A DNA stretch of 64,000 nt. Source: Azotobacter beijerinckii (GTDB lineage Bacteria; Pseudomonadota; Gammaproteobacteria; Pseudomonadales; Pseudomonadaceae). The notes below the pieces were generated by a model, which saw only the letters and a list, made by a program, of their open reading frames with translations, was not told where the DNA came from and searched no databases. The translations under genes and the position numbers were made by a program. The DNA lies in NCBI RefSeq assembly GCF_900110885.1, contig NZ_FOFJ01000008.1, forward strand, positions 62,001 to 126,000, given 5' to 3'. Positions 9,141 to 17,735 of the stretch are shown in pieces (the stretch's first letter is position 1; the number at the start of each line of letters is the position of its first letter).

Positions 9141-9176
9141 CGGGCTCTTTGCCGGCGCGCAGCGCCCAAGAGCCCG
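9141..9176. other. Nested hairpin in the 299-base waaL upstream gap
   Basis: CGGGCTCTT (9141-9149) pairs with AAGAGCCCG (9168-9176), and inside it GGCGC pairs with GCGCC around GCA. The surrounding gap (8932-9230) lies between the GT8 stop and the waaL start. No T-run follows on either strand, so it is not a classic terminator; it could shape the waaL leader. Apart from this I see nothing gene-like in the gap. Confidence 0.4.
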
Positions 9177-9230
9177 GCAAGAGGCTTATAGAATACATCC
9201 CCTCCCCCGGCAATTCGGCCGCCGGCCGCC

Positions 9231-10292
9231 TCACTCCGCGAGATATTTCCTGCGCAGGAACTTCCCGTACCAGACAAGCCCCTGCAGCCAGCGCCGCTGC
9301 CTGAACATGAGCCGGTACATGAATTTCGAATAAACGTAGAACTCCCTGGGCGTAAACCCGTCGTCCAGGTTGATTCCCGCCCAGGGCGAGCGCTTCTGAT
9401 ACTTGAGGAACAGCGACTTGGACTCGTGGGGATTCCAGGTGCGCCAGGGCTTCATCGGACCGATGAAATGGACGAACTTCGTATTCGACGGGACATCCAT
9501 GGCGTCCTTGACCTTCTTCAGCCTGCCGGTCAGGCCGTACTGGTAGTTCCAGGTCCGGTCGATGAAGCGCACGCTGCCGTCGAGCACGATATTCAACGCG
9601 TCCTGGTCGAAATAGCCGAGATTCAGCACCGGGTCGGCGATCTTCTCCAGCGTCCGCTCGGATACCCCGGTGGCAATCCAGCGGGGAATGTTGATGTATA
9701 AAACGCCGGAATTGAAATAATCCCCCAGGGCCAGCCCCTTTTCCGCGAGCCTGGAGCACATGGCCGGCGCGTTGATATCGCGGATCACCGCCGCGGCGGT
9801 GTCGCCGACATCCATCTCCAGCAGCCTGGCCACATTGCCGACGCACAGAATGTCCGCATCGAGATAAAGCACGCGGTCGGTCACGCCCTGCAGGGCTTCC
9901 GGAATCAGCAAGCGGGTATAGGCGGCCTTCGAGATATAGGCGTGGCTCTTGCTGACATTCTGCTCGCGGATCTCGGCCAGATCCTCGATCGGATGGATAT
10001 CGATGGGCCTTCTGAAATGGATTTCCAACTGCTCGAGGCGTTCGCGGTTGGCCTGCGAAATCTCGGCAATGAAGACATGGAAGACCAGATCCAGACCGGG
10101 ATTGTTCTCGACGATCGAGGTGATGGTAACGCCCATCGGGTGCACGTAGTTCTCGTCCACGCCAAAGGCGATATGCAGGGTATCCCGGTCTTTCCCGACG
10201 GCACCGGACAATCCCTCTCTGGCCGCTTCGCCTCGAGAGGATCGCAGCCCCAGGGAAGGCCTGCTCGGGAGGGTCGCCCCCAAGAAAGGCAT
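9231..10292 (-). CDS. Family 8 glycosyltransferase (LPS core galactosyl/glucosyltransferase type)
   Basis: GT8 enzymes are retaining transferases that add galactose or glucose from the UDP sugar to LPS acceptors in the cytoplasm. The protein begins its domain at LHIAFGVDENYVHPMGV, has the metal-binding DxD in LYLDADIL, and near the C-terminus the typical HFIGPMKPW. About 353 aa is usual for WaaI/WaaJ/WaaO proteins. The start is uncertain: ATG 10292 is the first ATG; a TTG at 10310 is also in frame and neither has a good ribosome site. P. aeruginosa has wapR (GT2) near this position, so the outer core made here probably differs. Sugar and linkage are unknown. Confidence 0.85.
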   Translation of the reverse strand: MPFLGATLPSRPSLGLRSSRGEAAREGLSGAVGKDRDTLHIAFGVDENYVHPMGVTITSIVENNPGLDLVFHVFIAEISQANRERLEQLEIHFRRPIDIHPIEDLAEIREQNVSKSHAYISKAAYTRLLIPEALQGVTDRVLYLDADILCVGNVARLLEMDVGDTAAAVIRDINAPAMCSRLAEKGLALGDYFNSGVLYINIPRWIATGVSERTLEKIADPVLNLGYFDQDALNIVLDGSVRFIDRTWNYQYGLTGRLKKVKDAMDVPSNTKFVHFIGPMKPWRTWNPHESKSLFLKYQKRSPWAGINLDDGFTPREFYVYSKFMYRLMFRQRRWLQGLVWYGKFLRRKYLAE

Positions 10293-10322
10293 CGCTATTT
10301 TTCTAGACAAGATGAACAGCCC

Positions 10323-11426
10323 TCACGCCTGCATTCTGCGCGCAACTTCCTGCAAGTGCTCAGCACCGGCATCCTGCCAGCGTCCCGCTACACAGTACTC
10401 ATTTTTCAGGTAATGCAGGAAGCTCCTGCGCAAGGCATCGTCGAGGGGCCAGTCGGGGAACTGTCGGGCGAGGCGCACCAGCTCGTCGGCCGAGTCCGCC
10501 TGCATGGTCACCCCTTCGATGCTGAAGAAGGCCTGGCCCAGGGTGACCACCGGCTTGCCCAGCAGGATGCTCTCCAGGCCCACGGTCGAGTTCAGGGTGA
10601 CGACGAACTGGCTGCCCTCGATCAGCGCCTGGGTGCTGTTGCCGTTGGCGAACAGCAGACGTTCGTGGGTGCGCTGGTGCAGTTCGGGATAGGCGTCGCG
10701 ACTGGACGGATGCTCCTTGAACACCACGGTCAGGCCCGTTTCGGCGACCAGCCGCTCGCCCAGGGCGAACAGCTGGCGCATGTCGCCGACCCAGGGCGAG
10801 AACAGGCGCACCTGGGAGTCCCGGTCCTCCTGGAAAGGGACGAACACGTAGCGCTCGGGCAGCACGACGGGCTCCAGCCCCGTATGGCGCGGCTTGCGCG
10901 GCACCAAGGTGACCGCACTGTGCGCCTCGTCCGGCCGGTCGGCCGCATAGCGCCGGTAGAAGGCGGCATCGCGCGGTACGGAATTGCGGAAATTGACCCC
11001 CTTCGGATCGAGGGTGGTGGTATTGGGCAGCAGGCCGTTCTCGAAGAAGAAGGTGCGGCATCCCGCCGGCAGCAGGGCCTGCAGCAACTGGCAGTAGCGG
11101 TGGGAACCGTTCCACATGACCACGGCCGTCGGCCGCTCGCGCTCCAGCAGCGCCTGGACGCTCAAGGCCATCCAGAGCAGCTCCAGACGCAGCAGCAGGC
11201 GATAGAGGAGCCCCTGATACTTGCGCTTGACGCGGCGCTCCTGGCACTTCTCCTCGACCAGGGTCGTCCAGTCGATGCGACCGGCGATCCTCGGCAGGTC
11301 CCAGGGCCGTGGCCAGGGAAGATCGCCCGGAACCGCCAGCCTACCCCGGAGGTCGGTCGCCTCCAGCAGGCGCTGGAAATAAATGCTCTGGTGCTTGGCC
11401 AGAGCCAGGAATAGAAAATGGCTCAT
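10323..11426 (-). CDS. Capsule-type polysaccharide biosynthesis glycosyltransferase (KpsS/LipB-like)
   Basis: The 367-aa product starts at ATG 11426 (MSHFLFLALAKHQ). It looks like the capsular polysaccharide family of GT-B-like proteins. Typical features are YVFVPFQEDRDSQV in the middle, FKEHPSS (an acceptor or donor pocket Lys-Glu-His), and the late TLNSTVGLESILLGKPVVTLG motif that binds the nucleotide sugar. Family members include Kdo transferases that prime capsules and others in LPS cores. It lies 30 bases upstream of the GT8 gene on the same strand, and P. aeruginosa has ssg nearby. The sugar transferred is unknown. The ribosome site is weak. Confidence 0.7.
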   Translation of the reverse strand: MSHFLFLALAKHQSIYFQRLLEATDLRGRLAVPGDLPWPRPWDLPRIAGRIDWTTLVEEKCQERRVKRKYQGLLYRLLLRLELLWMALSVQALLERERPTAVVMWNGSHRYCQLLQALLPAGCRTFFFENGLLPNTTTLDPKGVNFRNSVPRDAAFYRRYAADRPDEAHSAVTLVPRKPRHTGLEPVVLPERYVFVPFQEDRDSQVRLFSPWVGDMRQLFALGERLVAETGLTVVFKEHPSSRDAYPELHQRTHERLLFANGNSTQALIEGSQFVVTLNSTVGLESILLGKPVVTLGQAFFSIEGVTMQADSADELVRLARQFPDWPLDDALRRSFLHYLKNEYCVAGRWQDAGAEHLQEVARRMQA

Positions 11427-11505
11427 GGTTAATCCGGCGCATCCTGCCCGGCCGGGCTGCCGGCGCAGGCGAACTGAAGAAAAAAGCGGCTGAAAGAAGG
11501 TTTTT

Positions 11506-12798
11506 CTAGTGCGTTCCCGGCAAGCGGCATTGCTCGACCCCCTCGGGCAGTTGCGCATCGGCCAGCAGCGCCTCGAGCAGGCGCCGGGTCGTCGCCAGGC
11601 CCTCCACCCCATGCACCAGATGATGCTGGATAAAGGCACGGGTCCTCTCGACGTACCGGGCATAATCCTGCTCGATGTCCAGCAAGCGCTGCCGAAGCCC
11701 TTCCTGACTGGTCACCCCCTCGCCGAAGAAGCGCTCCTGGCTAAAGATATCCTGCTCGCTGCCGAGGTTGCAGTAGACGATGGGCCGCTGCGCCAGGGCC
11801 GCCTCGATCACCGCATTGGACATGATGTTGACCGCCACGCTGGCCCGGCCGAGGGCTTCGGCCAGGCTGCTGCCGGCCGGCAGCACCTCGATGTTGGCAT
11901 GCCGCCCGGCCGCCTCCCGCCAGAACGGCATCCTGCTGCGCGGGTGCGTCTTGACCAGCACCCGGTACTCCGGATGACTCGCGGCCCAGTCCCGCAGCAG
12001 CGCATAGGTGTGCAGGTAGCCGGCCTCCTTTTCCCGGTCGGGGCCGACGCCGAGAATCAGCAGGGTCCGTACGGCGCCGTCGGCCGGCGGCAGATCGTAG
12101 GCGCGGTCGATCAGGTGGGAGCCGGACAGCACCGCCTGGGTATCGCCGAAACGCAGCCGCCTGGCGCGCAAGGCGTCCAGCGAACTTCGGCCGAACAGGA
12201 AATAGTAGTCGTAGTCGGTCATGCTCAGGCGCCGGGAGTCCTCCAGCGTCGTGGCGTGGGCCAGCTGCACCAGCAGACGCCTGCGGCGAGCGAGCGAAAG
12301 GCGCAGGAACGGGCTGTACAGGCTGCCGTTCCGGTCGTTGAGCAGCACCTGCGGATCGTGCTGGGCGACCAGCCATTCGGCGTAGGCGGCATAGCCGAAA
12401 TAGCGCAACGGCACCGGCTGCGGCGGCCGGGCCAGCAGGCGTCCGGCGATGACCGCCCGCGAATCCACCAGGGCGGTCTCCACCAGGCGGTGACCGGCGC
12501 CGCACAGGGCCTCGATCAGGGGCTTCTTGCGCTGCAGCGGGATCATCTTGGGTCCGCTGTGCAGCAGCAAGAAGGCGCAGGACTCGCCGCCCGGCGGGCG
12601 GGCCTTGGGAAGATACAGGTGCGCGCGGATGCCGAAGATCAGGTCCAGCAGCGCATCCCGACAGAAGCGCAGCGCCGCCCCCGGCCACGCATGACGCTCG
12701 CGCAGCAGTCGCCAGCGATAGCGGTCCAGCCTCCGGGCCTTGTGCAGCCATGCACCCTCGGGCGGCGGAACGCTCCGGACGCCCTCAGACATGCCCAT
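11506..12798 (-). CDS. Putative glycosyltransferase, capsule/teichoic-polymerase-like GT-B fold
   Basis: The 430-aa product has a basic N-terminus, a GT-B-like body with LLNDRNGSLYSPFLR, a KTHPRSRMPF segment similar to the KEHP loop of capsule transferases, and the late SVAVNIMSNAVIEAALAQRP motif that resembles the donor-binding end of KpsS/TagF-type enzymes. I do not recognise the exact family. It is in the LPS core operon between the carbamoyltransferase and a second capsule-type transferase, so a core or outer-core sugar transfer is the best guess. It starts at ATG 12798 directly behind GGAGCG; a second ATG lies two codons in. Confidence 0.6.
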   Translation of the reverse strand: MGMSEGVRSVPPPEGAWLHKARRLDRYRWRLLRERHAWPGAALRFCRDALLDLIFGIRAHLYLPKARPPGGESCAFLLLHSGPKMIPLQRKKPLIEALCGAGHRLVETALVDSRAVIAGRLLARPPQPVPLRYFGYAAYAEWLVAQHDPQVLLNDRNGSLYSPFLRLSLARRRRLLVQLAHATTLEDSRRLSMTDYDYYFLFGRSSLDALRARRLRFGDTQAVLSGSHLIDRAYDLPPADGAVRTLLILGVGPDREKEAGYLHTYALLRDWAASHPEYRVLVKTHPRSRMPFWREAAGRHANIEVLPAGSSLAEALGRASVAVNIMSNAVIEAALAQRPIVYCNLGSEQDIFSQERFFGEGVTSQEGLRQRLLDIEQDYARYVERTRAFIQHHLVHGVEGLATTRRLLEALLADAQLPEGVEQCRLPGTH

Positions 12799-12848
12799 CG
12801 CTCCGCCGCCAAGAGGCGACCATCGGCAGCGCCCGCCCGCACGGCCCG

Positions 12849-14603
12849 TCAGAGCGGGTCATACCCGTCCATCCCGTCCTTGACCACCAGGATGTCTTCC
12901 ATGATCAGGTAGCGCAGGTCCGAGCCGTAGAACATGTTCAGCGCATCGGTCGGCGAGCAGACCATCGGCTCGCCACGACGGTTCAGCGAGGTATTGAGCG
13001 ACACGCCGTTGCCGGTGAGGTTTTCCAGCTCCAGCATCAGGTCGTACCAGCGCGGGTTGTGGCGACGCTCGAGCACCTGGGCGCGCGAAGTGCCGTCCTC
13101 GTGGACCACTTCCGGCACGCGACCCTTCCACTCCTCGTTGACCTCGAAGGTGAAGGTCATGAACGGCGAAGGGTGGTCGACCTTGAGCATCTGCGGGGCG
13201 ACGGTATCGAGCATCGACGGGCAGAACGGCCGCCAGCGCTCGCGGAACTTGATCTGCTCGTTGATCCGGTCGGCCACGCCGGCCGCGCTCGGGCAGCCGA
13301 TGATCGAGCGCCCGCCGAGGGCGCGCGGGCCGAACTCCATGCGGCCCTGGAACCAGGCCACCGGATGGCCGTCGACCATGATCCGGGCGATGCGCCGCTC
13401 GACGTCGTCGATCCGCTTCCAGACGGGTTTCTGCGGGTGCCTGGCGCAGGCGGCGATGACGTCCTCGTTGCTGTAGCTCGGTCCGAGGTAGACGTGCTCC
13501 ATCTTCTCCACCGGCACGCCGCGCCGGACCGAGACGTAGGCCGCGGCGCCCACCGCAGTGCCGGCGTCGCCGGAGGCCGGCTGGACGAACAGCTCCTTGA
13601 CCTCCGGGCGGGCGATGATCTTCTGGTTGAGCTTGACGTTCAGCGCGCAGCCGCCGGAGAAGGCGATCCGCCCGGTCTCGCGGATGATGTCGCCGAGGTA
13701 GTGATCCATCATCTGCAGCGCCAGCTTCTCGAACAGCGCCTGCATGCTGGCAGCGTAGTGGATGTAGGGCTCGTCGGCGACGTCGCCCTCGCGCCTGGGT
13801 CCCAGCCACTCGACCAGCTTGGGCGAGAAGTAGTAGCCCTTGCCCTTGTCCTTGTAGCGACGGAAACCGATGACGTTGGCGTAGTCGGTGTTGATGGTCA
13901 GCTCGCCGTTCTCGAAGCGGGCCAGCCGCGAGAAGTCGTAGCGGGCGGCGTCGCCGTAGGGCGCCATGCCCATCACCTTGAACTCGCCGTCGAGCATCTC
14001 GAAACCGAGATACTCGGTGATCGCGCCGTACAGACCGCCGAGCGAATCCGGGTCGTAGAACTCCTTGATCTTGTGGATCTGCCCGCTCTCGCCCCAGCCG
14101 AAGAAGGTGGTGGCGTACTCGCCCTTGCCGTCGATGCCGAGGATCGCGGTCTTTTCCTGGAAGCCCGCGCAGTGGTAGGCGCTGGAGGCGTGGGCCAGGT
14201 GGTGCTCGACCGCCTCGATCCTGACCTTCTTCAGGTCGAAGCCGAGCTGCTGCAGGCACCACTGGATGCGCGTGCGGTAGCGCTGGTAGCGGCGATTGCC
14301 CGTCAGGATCGCGTCCAGCGCCCGGTCCGGGGCGTACCAGTAGCGCCTGGCGTAGTGCCAGCGGGCCTTGTCGAACAGGCTGATCGGCGCGAAGGGAATG
14401 GCCACCACGTCGACGTCGGAAGGCTTGATGCCGGCGAATTCCAGGCAGAACTTGGCCGACTCGTAGGGCATGCGGTTCTTCGCGTGCTTGTCGCGCACGA
14501 AGCGCTCTTCTTCGGCGGCCGCGACCAGCTTGCCGTCGATGTACAGGGCGGCGGAAGGATCGTGACTGAGGGCGCCGGACAGGCCGAGAATCGTCAGTGC
14601 CAC
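12849..14603 (-). CDS. wapO: Carbamoyltransferase (NodU/CmcH family), LPS core O-carbamoylation
   Basis: The 584-aa protein has the two-domain layout of O-carbamoyltransferases: an N-terminal Kae1-like domain with EHHLAHASSAYH near 133-144 (metal-binding histidines) that makes carbamoyl-adenylate from carbamoyl phosphate and ATP, and a C-terminal YrdC-like-adjacent domain with MEFGPRALGGRSI and FCPSML. In P. aeruginosa the gene here (PA5005, wapO) is credited with 7-O-carbamoylation of heptose in the inner core. The start is GTG 14603 with GAGG upstream. Its neighbours are the core kinases on one side and transferases on the other, in one transcription direction. Confidence 0.88.
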   Translation of the reverse strand: MALTILGLSGALSHDPSAALYIDGKLVAAAEEERFVRDKHAKNRMPYESAKFCLEFAGIKPSDVDVVAIPFAPISLFDKARWHYARRYWYAPDRALDAILTGNRRYQRYRTRIQWCLQQLGFDLKKVRIEAVEHHLAHASSAYHCAGFQEKTAILGIDGKGEYATTFFGWGESGQIHKIKEFYDPDSLGGLYGAITEYLGFEMLDGEFKVMGMAPYGDAARYDFSRLARFENGELTINTDYANVIGFRRYKDKGKGYYFSPKLVEWLGPRREGDVADEPYIHYAASMQALFEKLALQMMDHYLGDIIRETGRIAFSGGCALNVKLNQKIIARPEVKELFVQPASGDAGTAVGAAAYVSVRRGVPVEKMEHVYLGPSYSNEDVIAACARHPQKPVWKRIDDVERRIARIMVDGHPVAWFQGRMEFGPRALGGRSIIGCPSAAGVADRINEQIKFRERWRPFCPSMLDTVAPQMLKVDHPSPFMTFTFEVNEEWKGRVPEVVHEDGTSRAQVLERRHNPRWYDLMLELENLTGNGVSLNTSLNRRGEPMVCSPTDALNMFYGSDLRYLIMEDILVVKDGMDGYDPL

Positions 14604-14617
14604 AGGGTCTAGCCTCT

Positions 14618-16075
14618 TTACTCTTCAGTGGTGCGGGCATCCGCTGCCCGCGGTAAGCGTTGGTCGAGCAGCCGGTGCAACGCCGAGTCGGCCGGCCAGT
14701 TGCGCAAGAAGCGCGCACGGTCCTCGGCGAAGGCGCGCTCGAAGCGGGCGCCGCCGCGATGCTGCTCGAGCGCATCGAGGTCGATCAGCAGCCAGTGGCC
14801 ATCCTGCCAGAGCAGGTTGTTGCCCTTGAGGTCGCCATGACTGATCCGCTCGCGCAGCAGGACGGCGAACAGCCGATCCAGCGCCAGCAGCTCTTCCTCC
14901 GGCGGCGCGCCGTCCAGGTACGGCTGGAAGCGCGCGAGTATATCCTGCCCGCCGCAGTACTCGGTAATCAGGTAGGCGCGCCCGCGCAACCCGCAGCAGC
15001 GTTGTTCGAGCACCGCCAGCGGGCGCGGCGTGGGGATGCCGAGAAAGGCCAGGCGGTTGCCCGCGACCCAGCTGTGCCAGCCGCGGCTGGGTCGCCAGAA
15101 GCGCCTGAGCCAGTGGCCGAACCCCTTGATGTTGTAGCGCTTGACGACCAGGGCCCGGCCGCACAGCGCGACCCGCGCCACGGTGGCGGCCCCACCGGTC
15201 TTGTAGATATGTCCCTGTCCGATGAACGTATCCGGGATGGCCAGGAGCGGGCGCAACAAGGCCTCGCTGTCGCGACGCAGCGCACACAGCCCCATGGCTC
15301 CGCGCTGCACGCTGAACAGCGTGCAGTCGCGGCCGAGCTTGGCGAGAAAGTCGCGCAGCCGCCAGCGGCGCACCCTGGCCACCTCCTCAAGCAGCGCCTC
15401 CAGCGGCAGGGCGTGCTCGCCGTTGGCCAGCAGGTAGTGCACCAGCAGCTCCTCGATGAAGGGCTCGAGCTGCGCCGGGAACTGGGCGAAGAAGGCCCCG
15501 AGGTTCTCCAGCGCCCGCTCGCGGGACAGCGGCTGGCCGGGCGTCTCCGCCTGCACCGCGCCGCCGTCGACCACCTGCAGCCGCCCGCCGTGGCGCAACA
15601 GGTTGTCCAGGTGCAGGTCGGCCTGCCACAGTCCCCTGGCATGCAGGCCGGCAATCGCGGCCAGGGCCTCGCCGAGCACCGCCTGCTGGCCGTCCGAGAG
15701 CAGCGGCTCGTGCTCCACGCGCTGCCAGGCGTCGGCCAGGCTGTGCGCGCCGTCCAGATAGTCGAACAGCAGCCAGCCGCCTTCGCCCTCGACCAGGCCC
15801 TCGGCGAGCAGCCGCGGGGTGGCCTGCTGCTGGCCGGCGAGCAGGTGCACGCCCTTCAGCTCGCGCTGGAAGTGCCGTGCCGCCTTGTCGCCGACCAGGA
15901 GCTTGGCCAGCACCCGCTGCCCGCGCCACTCGCCGCGGCCGACGTAGCGCTGCCCCGGCAGCACGCGCAGCAGGCTGTCCAGACGCAGGGTGGCCGGCCC
16001 GGCGGCATCGGCCAGTTCGACGAGCAGCGGCAGTTCCGGCTGGCGGCCGGCCTTTTCCAGCTGGCGCAGATTCAT
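14618..16075 (-). CDS. LPS core kinase with two tandem kinase-like domains
   Basis: The 485-aa product contains two kinase domains in a row. The first (about 45-215) has a catalytic loop QADLHLDN (151-158) and metal-binding VVDGG (168-172). The second (about 285-470) has ATP-lysine VVKRYNIKG (310-318), HGDLKGNN (413-420) and LIDLD (430-434). Both keep the Asp/Asn/Asp set, so both may be active. The second half resembles InaA/WaaP-type LPS kinases; position corresponds to PA5006. A strong AAAGGAG precedes ATG 16075. It is 14 bases upstream of the carbamoyltransferase start and in the same operon. The phosphate acceptor, probably core heptose, is inferred. Confidence 0.8.
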   Translation of the reverse strand: MNLRQLEKAGRQPELPLLVELADAAGPATLRLDSLLRVLPGQRYVGRGEWRGQRVLAKLLVGDKAARHFQRELKGVHLLAGQQQATPRLLAEGLVEGEGGWLLFDYLDGAHSLADAWQRVEHEPLLSDGQQAVLGEALAAIAGLHARGLWQADLHLDNLLRHGGRLQVVDGGAVQAETPGQPLSRERALENLGAFFAQFPAQLEPFIEELLVHYLLANGEHALPLEALLEEVARVRRWRLRDFLAKLGRDCTLFSVQRGAMGLCALRRDSEALLRPLLAIPDTFIGQGHIYKTGGAATVARVALCGRALVVKRYNIKGFGHWLRRFWRPSRGWHSWVAGNRLAFLGIPTPRPLAVLEQRCCGLRGRAYLITEYCGGQDILARFQPYLDGAPPEEELLALDRLFAVLLRERISHGDLKGNNLLWQDGHWLLIDLDALEQHRGGARFERAFAEDRARFLRNWPADSALHRLLDQRLPRAADARTTEE

Positions 16076-16151
16076 GAAAGACGCTCCTTTCCGGGCTGTC
16101 GCGTCGACAGCCCTCCATGCCCGGTGTCCGGCGCAACGGCGATGCGCTCGC

Positions 16152-16889
16152 TCATTCGCGCCCCTCGAAATACTTCAGGATCTGCCGGATGCGCACCTTG
16201 TCGCTGGCGTTCAGCCTGCTGCGCCGGCGGTACTGCAGGTAGAAACGCAGCCGCTGGGTGCGCGACAGCTGGTACTTGGCCACCTTGTCCAGACAGGCGA
16301 GGTCCTTGACGATCCGCCGGCGCAGCCAGTGCCCCCACCAGAAGCCACCCAGCGGGCAGTCGATGAAGAACAACCGGCCCTCCCCGTCGACCAGCAGGTT
16401 GCGCCACTTCAGGTCGTTGTGGACGAAGTGGTGGTCGTGCATGAGCCGGGTCGCCCGGGCCAACTGGCGGCTAACCCCGTCCACCCAGCGCGGATCGGCC
16501 AGGCACGGAGCGTTGTCCTTGGCCAGCCGGGCGAGATCCTGGGTGCCGGACAGCTCGCGGGTGATCAGCGCACCGCGCAGGAAGGCCCCGCCGCTGCGCT
16601 CCAGCCCCCAGGCCGCCAGGGGCGCAGTGGCAATGCCCCACGTGGCGAAGCGCCTGAGATTCTGCCACTCGGCCTTGACCCGCGGCCGCCCCAGGTAGCG
16701 GCGCAGCCCCTTGCCCGCCGAGCGGTAGCGCTTGACATAGTAGCGCTCGCCGGCGATCTCGACGCGGATCACGTCGGACAGCGGACTGCGGGACACCCGC
16801 TCGCCCTCCAGGGCGAAGACCGCGTCCAGGCTGGCAAAAGCCCGCGCCGCCGAGGGCTCTAGGTCGACGGCCAGTCGCCAGACGCTCAT
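16152..16889 (-). CDS. LPS core heptose kinase, InaA/Wap family
   Basis: The 245-aa protein has one intact kinase domain: K53 in YYVKRYR, the catalytic loop HNDLKWRN (157-164) with D159 and N164, and the metal-binding Asp in FFIDCP (D177). Such enzymes phosphorylate heptose in the inner core, giving the heavily phosphorylated core that pseudomonads need for LPS export. It overlaps waaP by four bases (ATGA, 16886-16889) and so is translationally coupled to it. By position it matches wapP of P. aeruginosa, but P. aeruginosa has two single-domain kinases here (wapP, wapQ) and this locus only one, so I leave the symbol open. Confidence 0.85.
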   Translation of the reverse strand: MSVWRLAVDLEPSAARAFASLDAVFALEGERVSRSPLSDVIRVEIAGERYYVKRYRSAGKGLRRYLGRPRVKAEWQNLRRFATWGIATAPLAAWGLERSGGAFLRGALITRELSGTQDLARLAKDNAPCLADPRWVDGVSRQLARATRLMHDHHFVHNDLKWRNLLVDGEGRLFFIDCPLGGFWWGHWLRRRIVKDLACLDKVAKYQLSRTQRLRFYLQYRRRSRLNASDKVRIRQILKYFEGRE

Positions 16890-17701
16890 AGCGGATTGCC
16901 CTCCGCCGCCTTGCGCCGGAAGCGCGCCAGCAGGCGCCCGGCCTGGGCCTCCAGACGGGCGATCAGCCGGGCCTCCTCGCGCAGTATCCGGCGCAGCGGC
17001 TGGCGGAAATAGCCGCGCAGGAAACGCAGCTTGTCGCGGCGAGTCAGGCCGATGTCCAGCGCCGAGAAGTACAGCGCGGCCAGGTCCTTGTCGCGCCAGC
17101 GCCGCGGCGTGCGCACCCGGGTCTGCGCGCGGTGCAGGTCGATCAGCGACAGGCGCAGGCTGTCGGGCTCGATCGGCCGATCGGTGTGCAGCAGGAAGTG
17201 GCAGAGGTAGCAGTCGCGATGGTTCACCCCGGCACCATGCATGCCGGCGGTCAGCCGCGCCACCTCGGCGATCAGCGCGTGCTTCAGACGCGGCGCCGGC
17301 GGCCGGCTCGGCCAGTCGAGGCAGAAGTCCTCGAGGCTGACGGTCGGCGCCAGCTCCTCGGTGATCAGGAAGGAGTGCTGGCGCGCCGGGTTGTCGCCGC
17401 GCTCGCCGAAAGCCACCGCCCGCATGGTCGGCACCCCCGCCTCGGCGAGGCGCTCAAGCGCCGTCCACTCCTGGGCGGCGCCGAGCACCGGCGCCTTGGC
17501 GGTCAGCAGGTTCTTGAGGATCTCGCCCCAACCGATGCCGCGGTGGATCTTGACGAAATAGCCGCGCCCGTCCACCTCGGTACGCAGGGTGCGCCGGGCC
17601 TCCAGCTCGCGGTAGACCTGCCCCTGCAGGCGCTCGACCTCGGCGAAGGCGTCGTGCCCGGCCCAGAGGGACTTGAAGGGCTCGGAGAGAATCAGTCGCA
17701 T
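16886..17701 (-). CDS. waaP: LPS core heptose I kinase WaaP (RfaP)
   Basis: WaaP phosphorylates heptose I of the inner core with ATP and is essential in P. aeruginosa. The 271-aa protein shows the exact family pattern: K51 in YFVKIHRGIGWGEI, the catalytic loop HRDCYLCHFLL (161-171) with D163, and LSLIDLHRAQ with metal-binding D188. It starts at ATG 17701 and ends inside the start of the next kinase. The waaG stop is 34 bases upstream. All catalytic residues reported for the P. aeruginosa enzyme are at the same positions. Confidence 0.96.
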   Translation of the reverse strand: MRLILSEPFKSLWAGHDAFAEVERLQGQVYRELEARRTLRTEVDGRGYFVKIHRGIGWGEILKNLLTAKAPVLGAAQEWTALERLAEAGVPTMRAVAFGERGDNPARQHSFLITEELAPTVSLEDFCLDWPSRPPAPRLKHALIAEVARLTAGMHGAGVNHRDCYLCHFLLHTDRPIEPDSLRLSLIDLHRAQTRVRTPRRWRDKDLAALYFSALDIGLTRRDKLRFLRGYFRQPLRRILREEARLIARLEAQAGRLLARFRRKAAEGNPL

Positions 17702-17735
17702 CGATATACATCCCTGCAGGAGCCAGGCAAACCGC

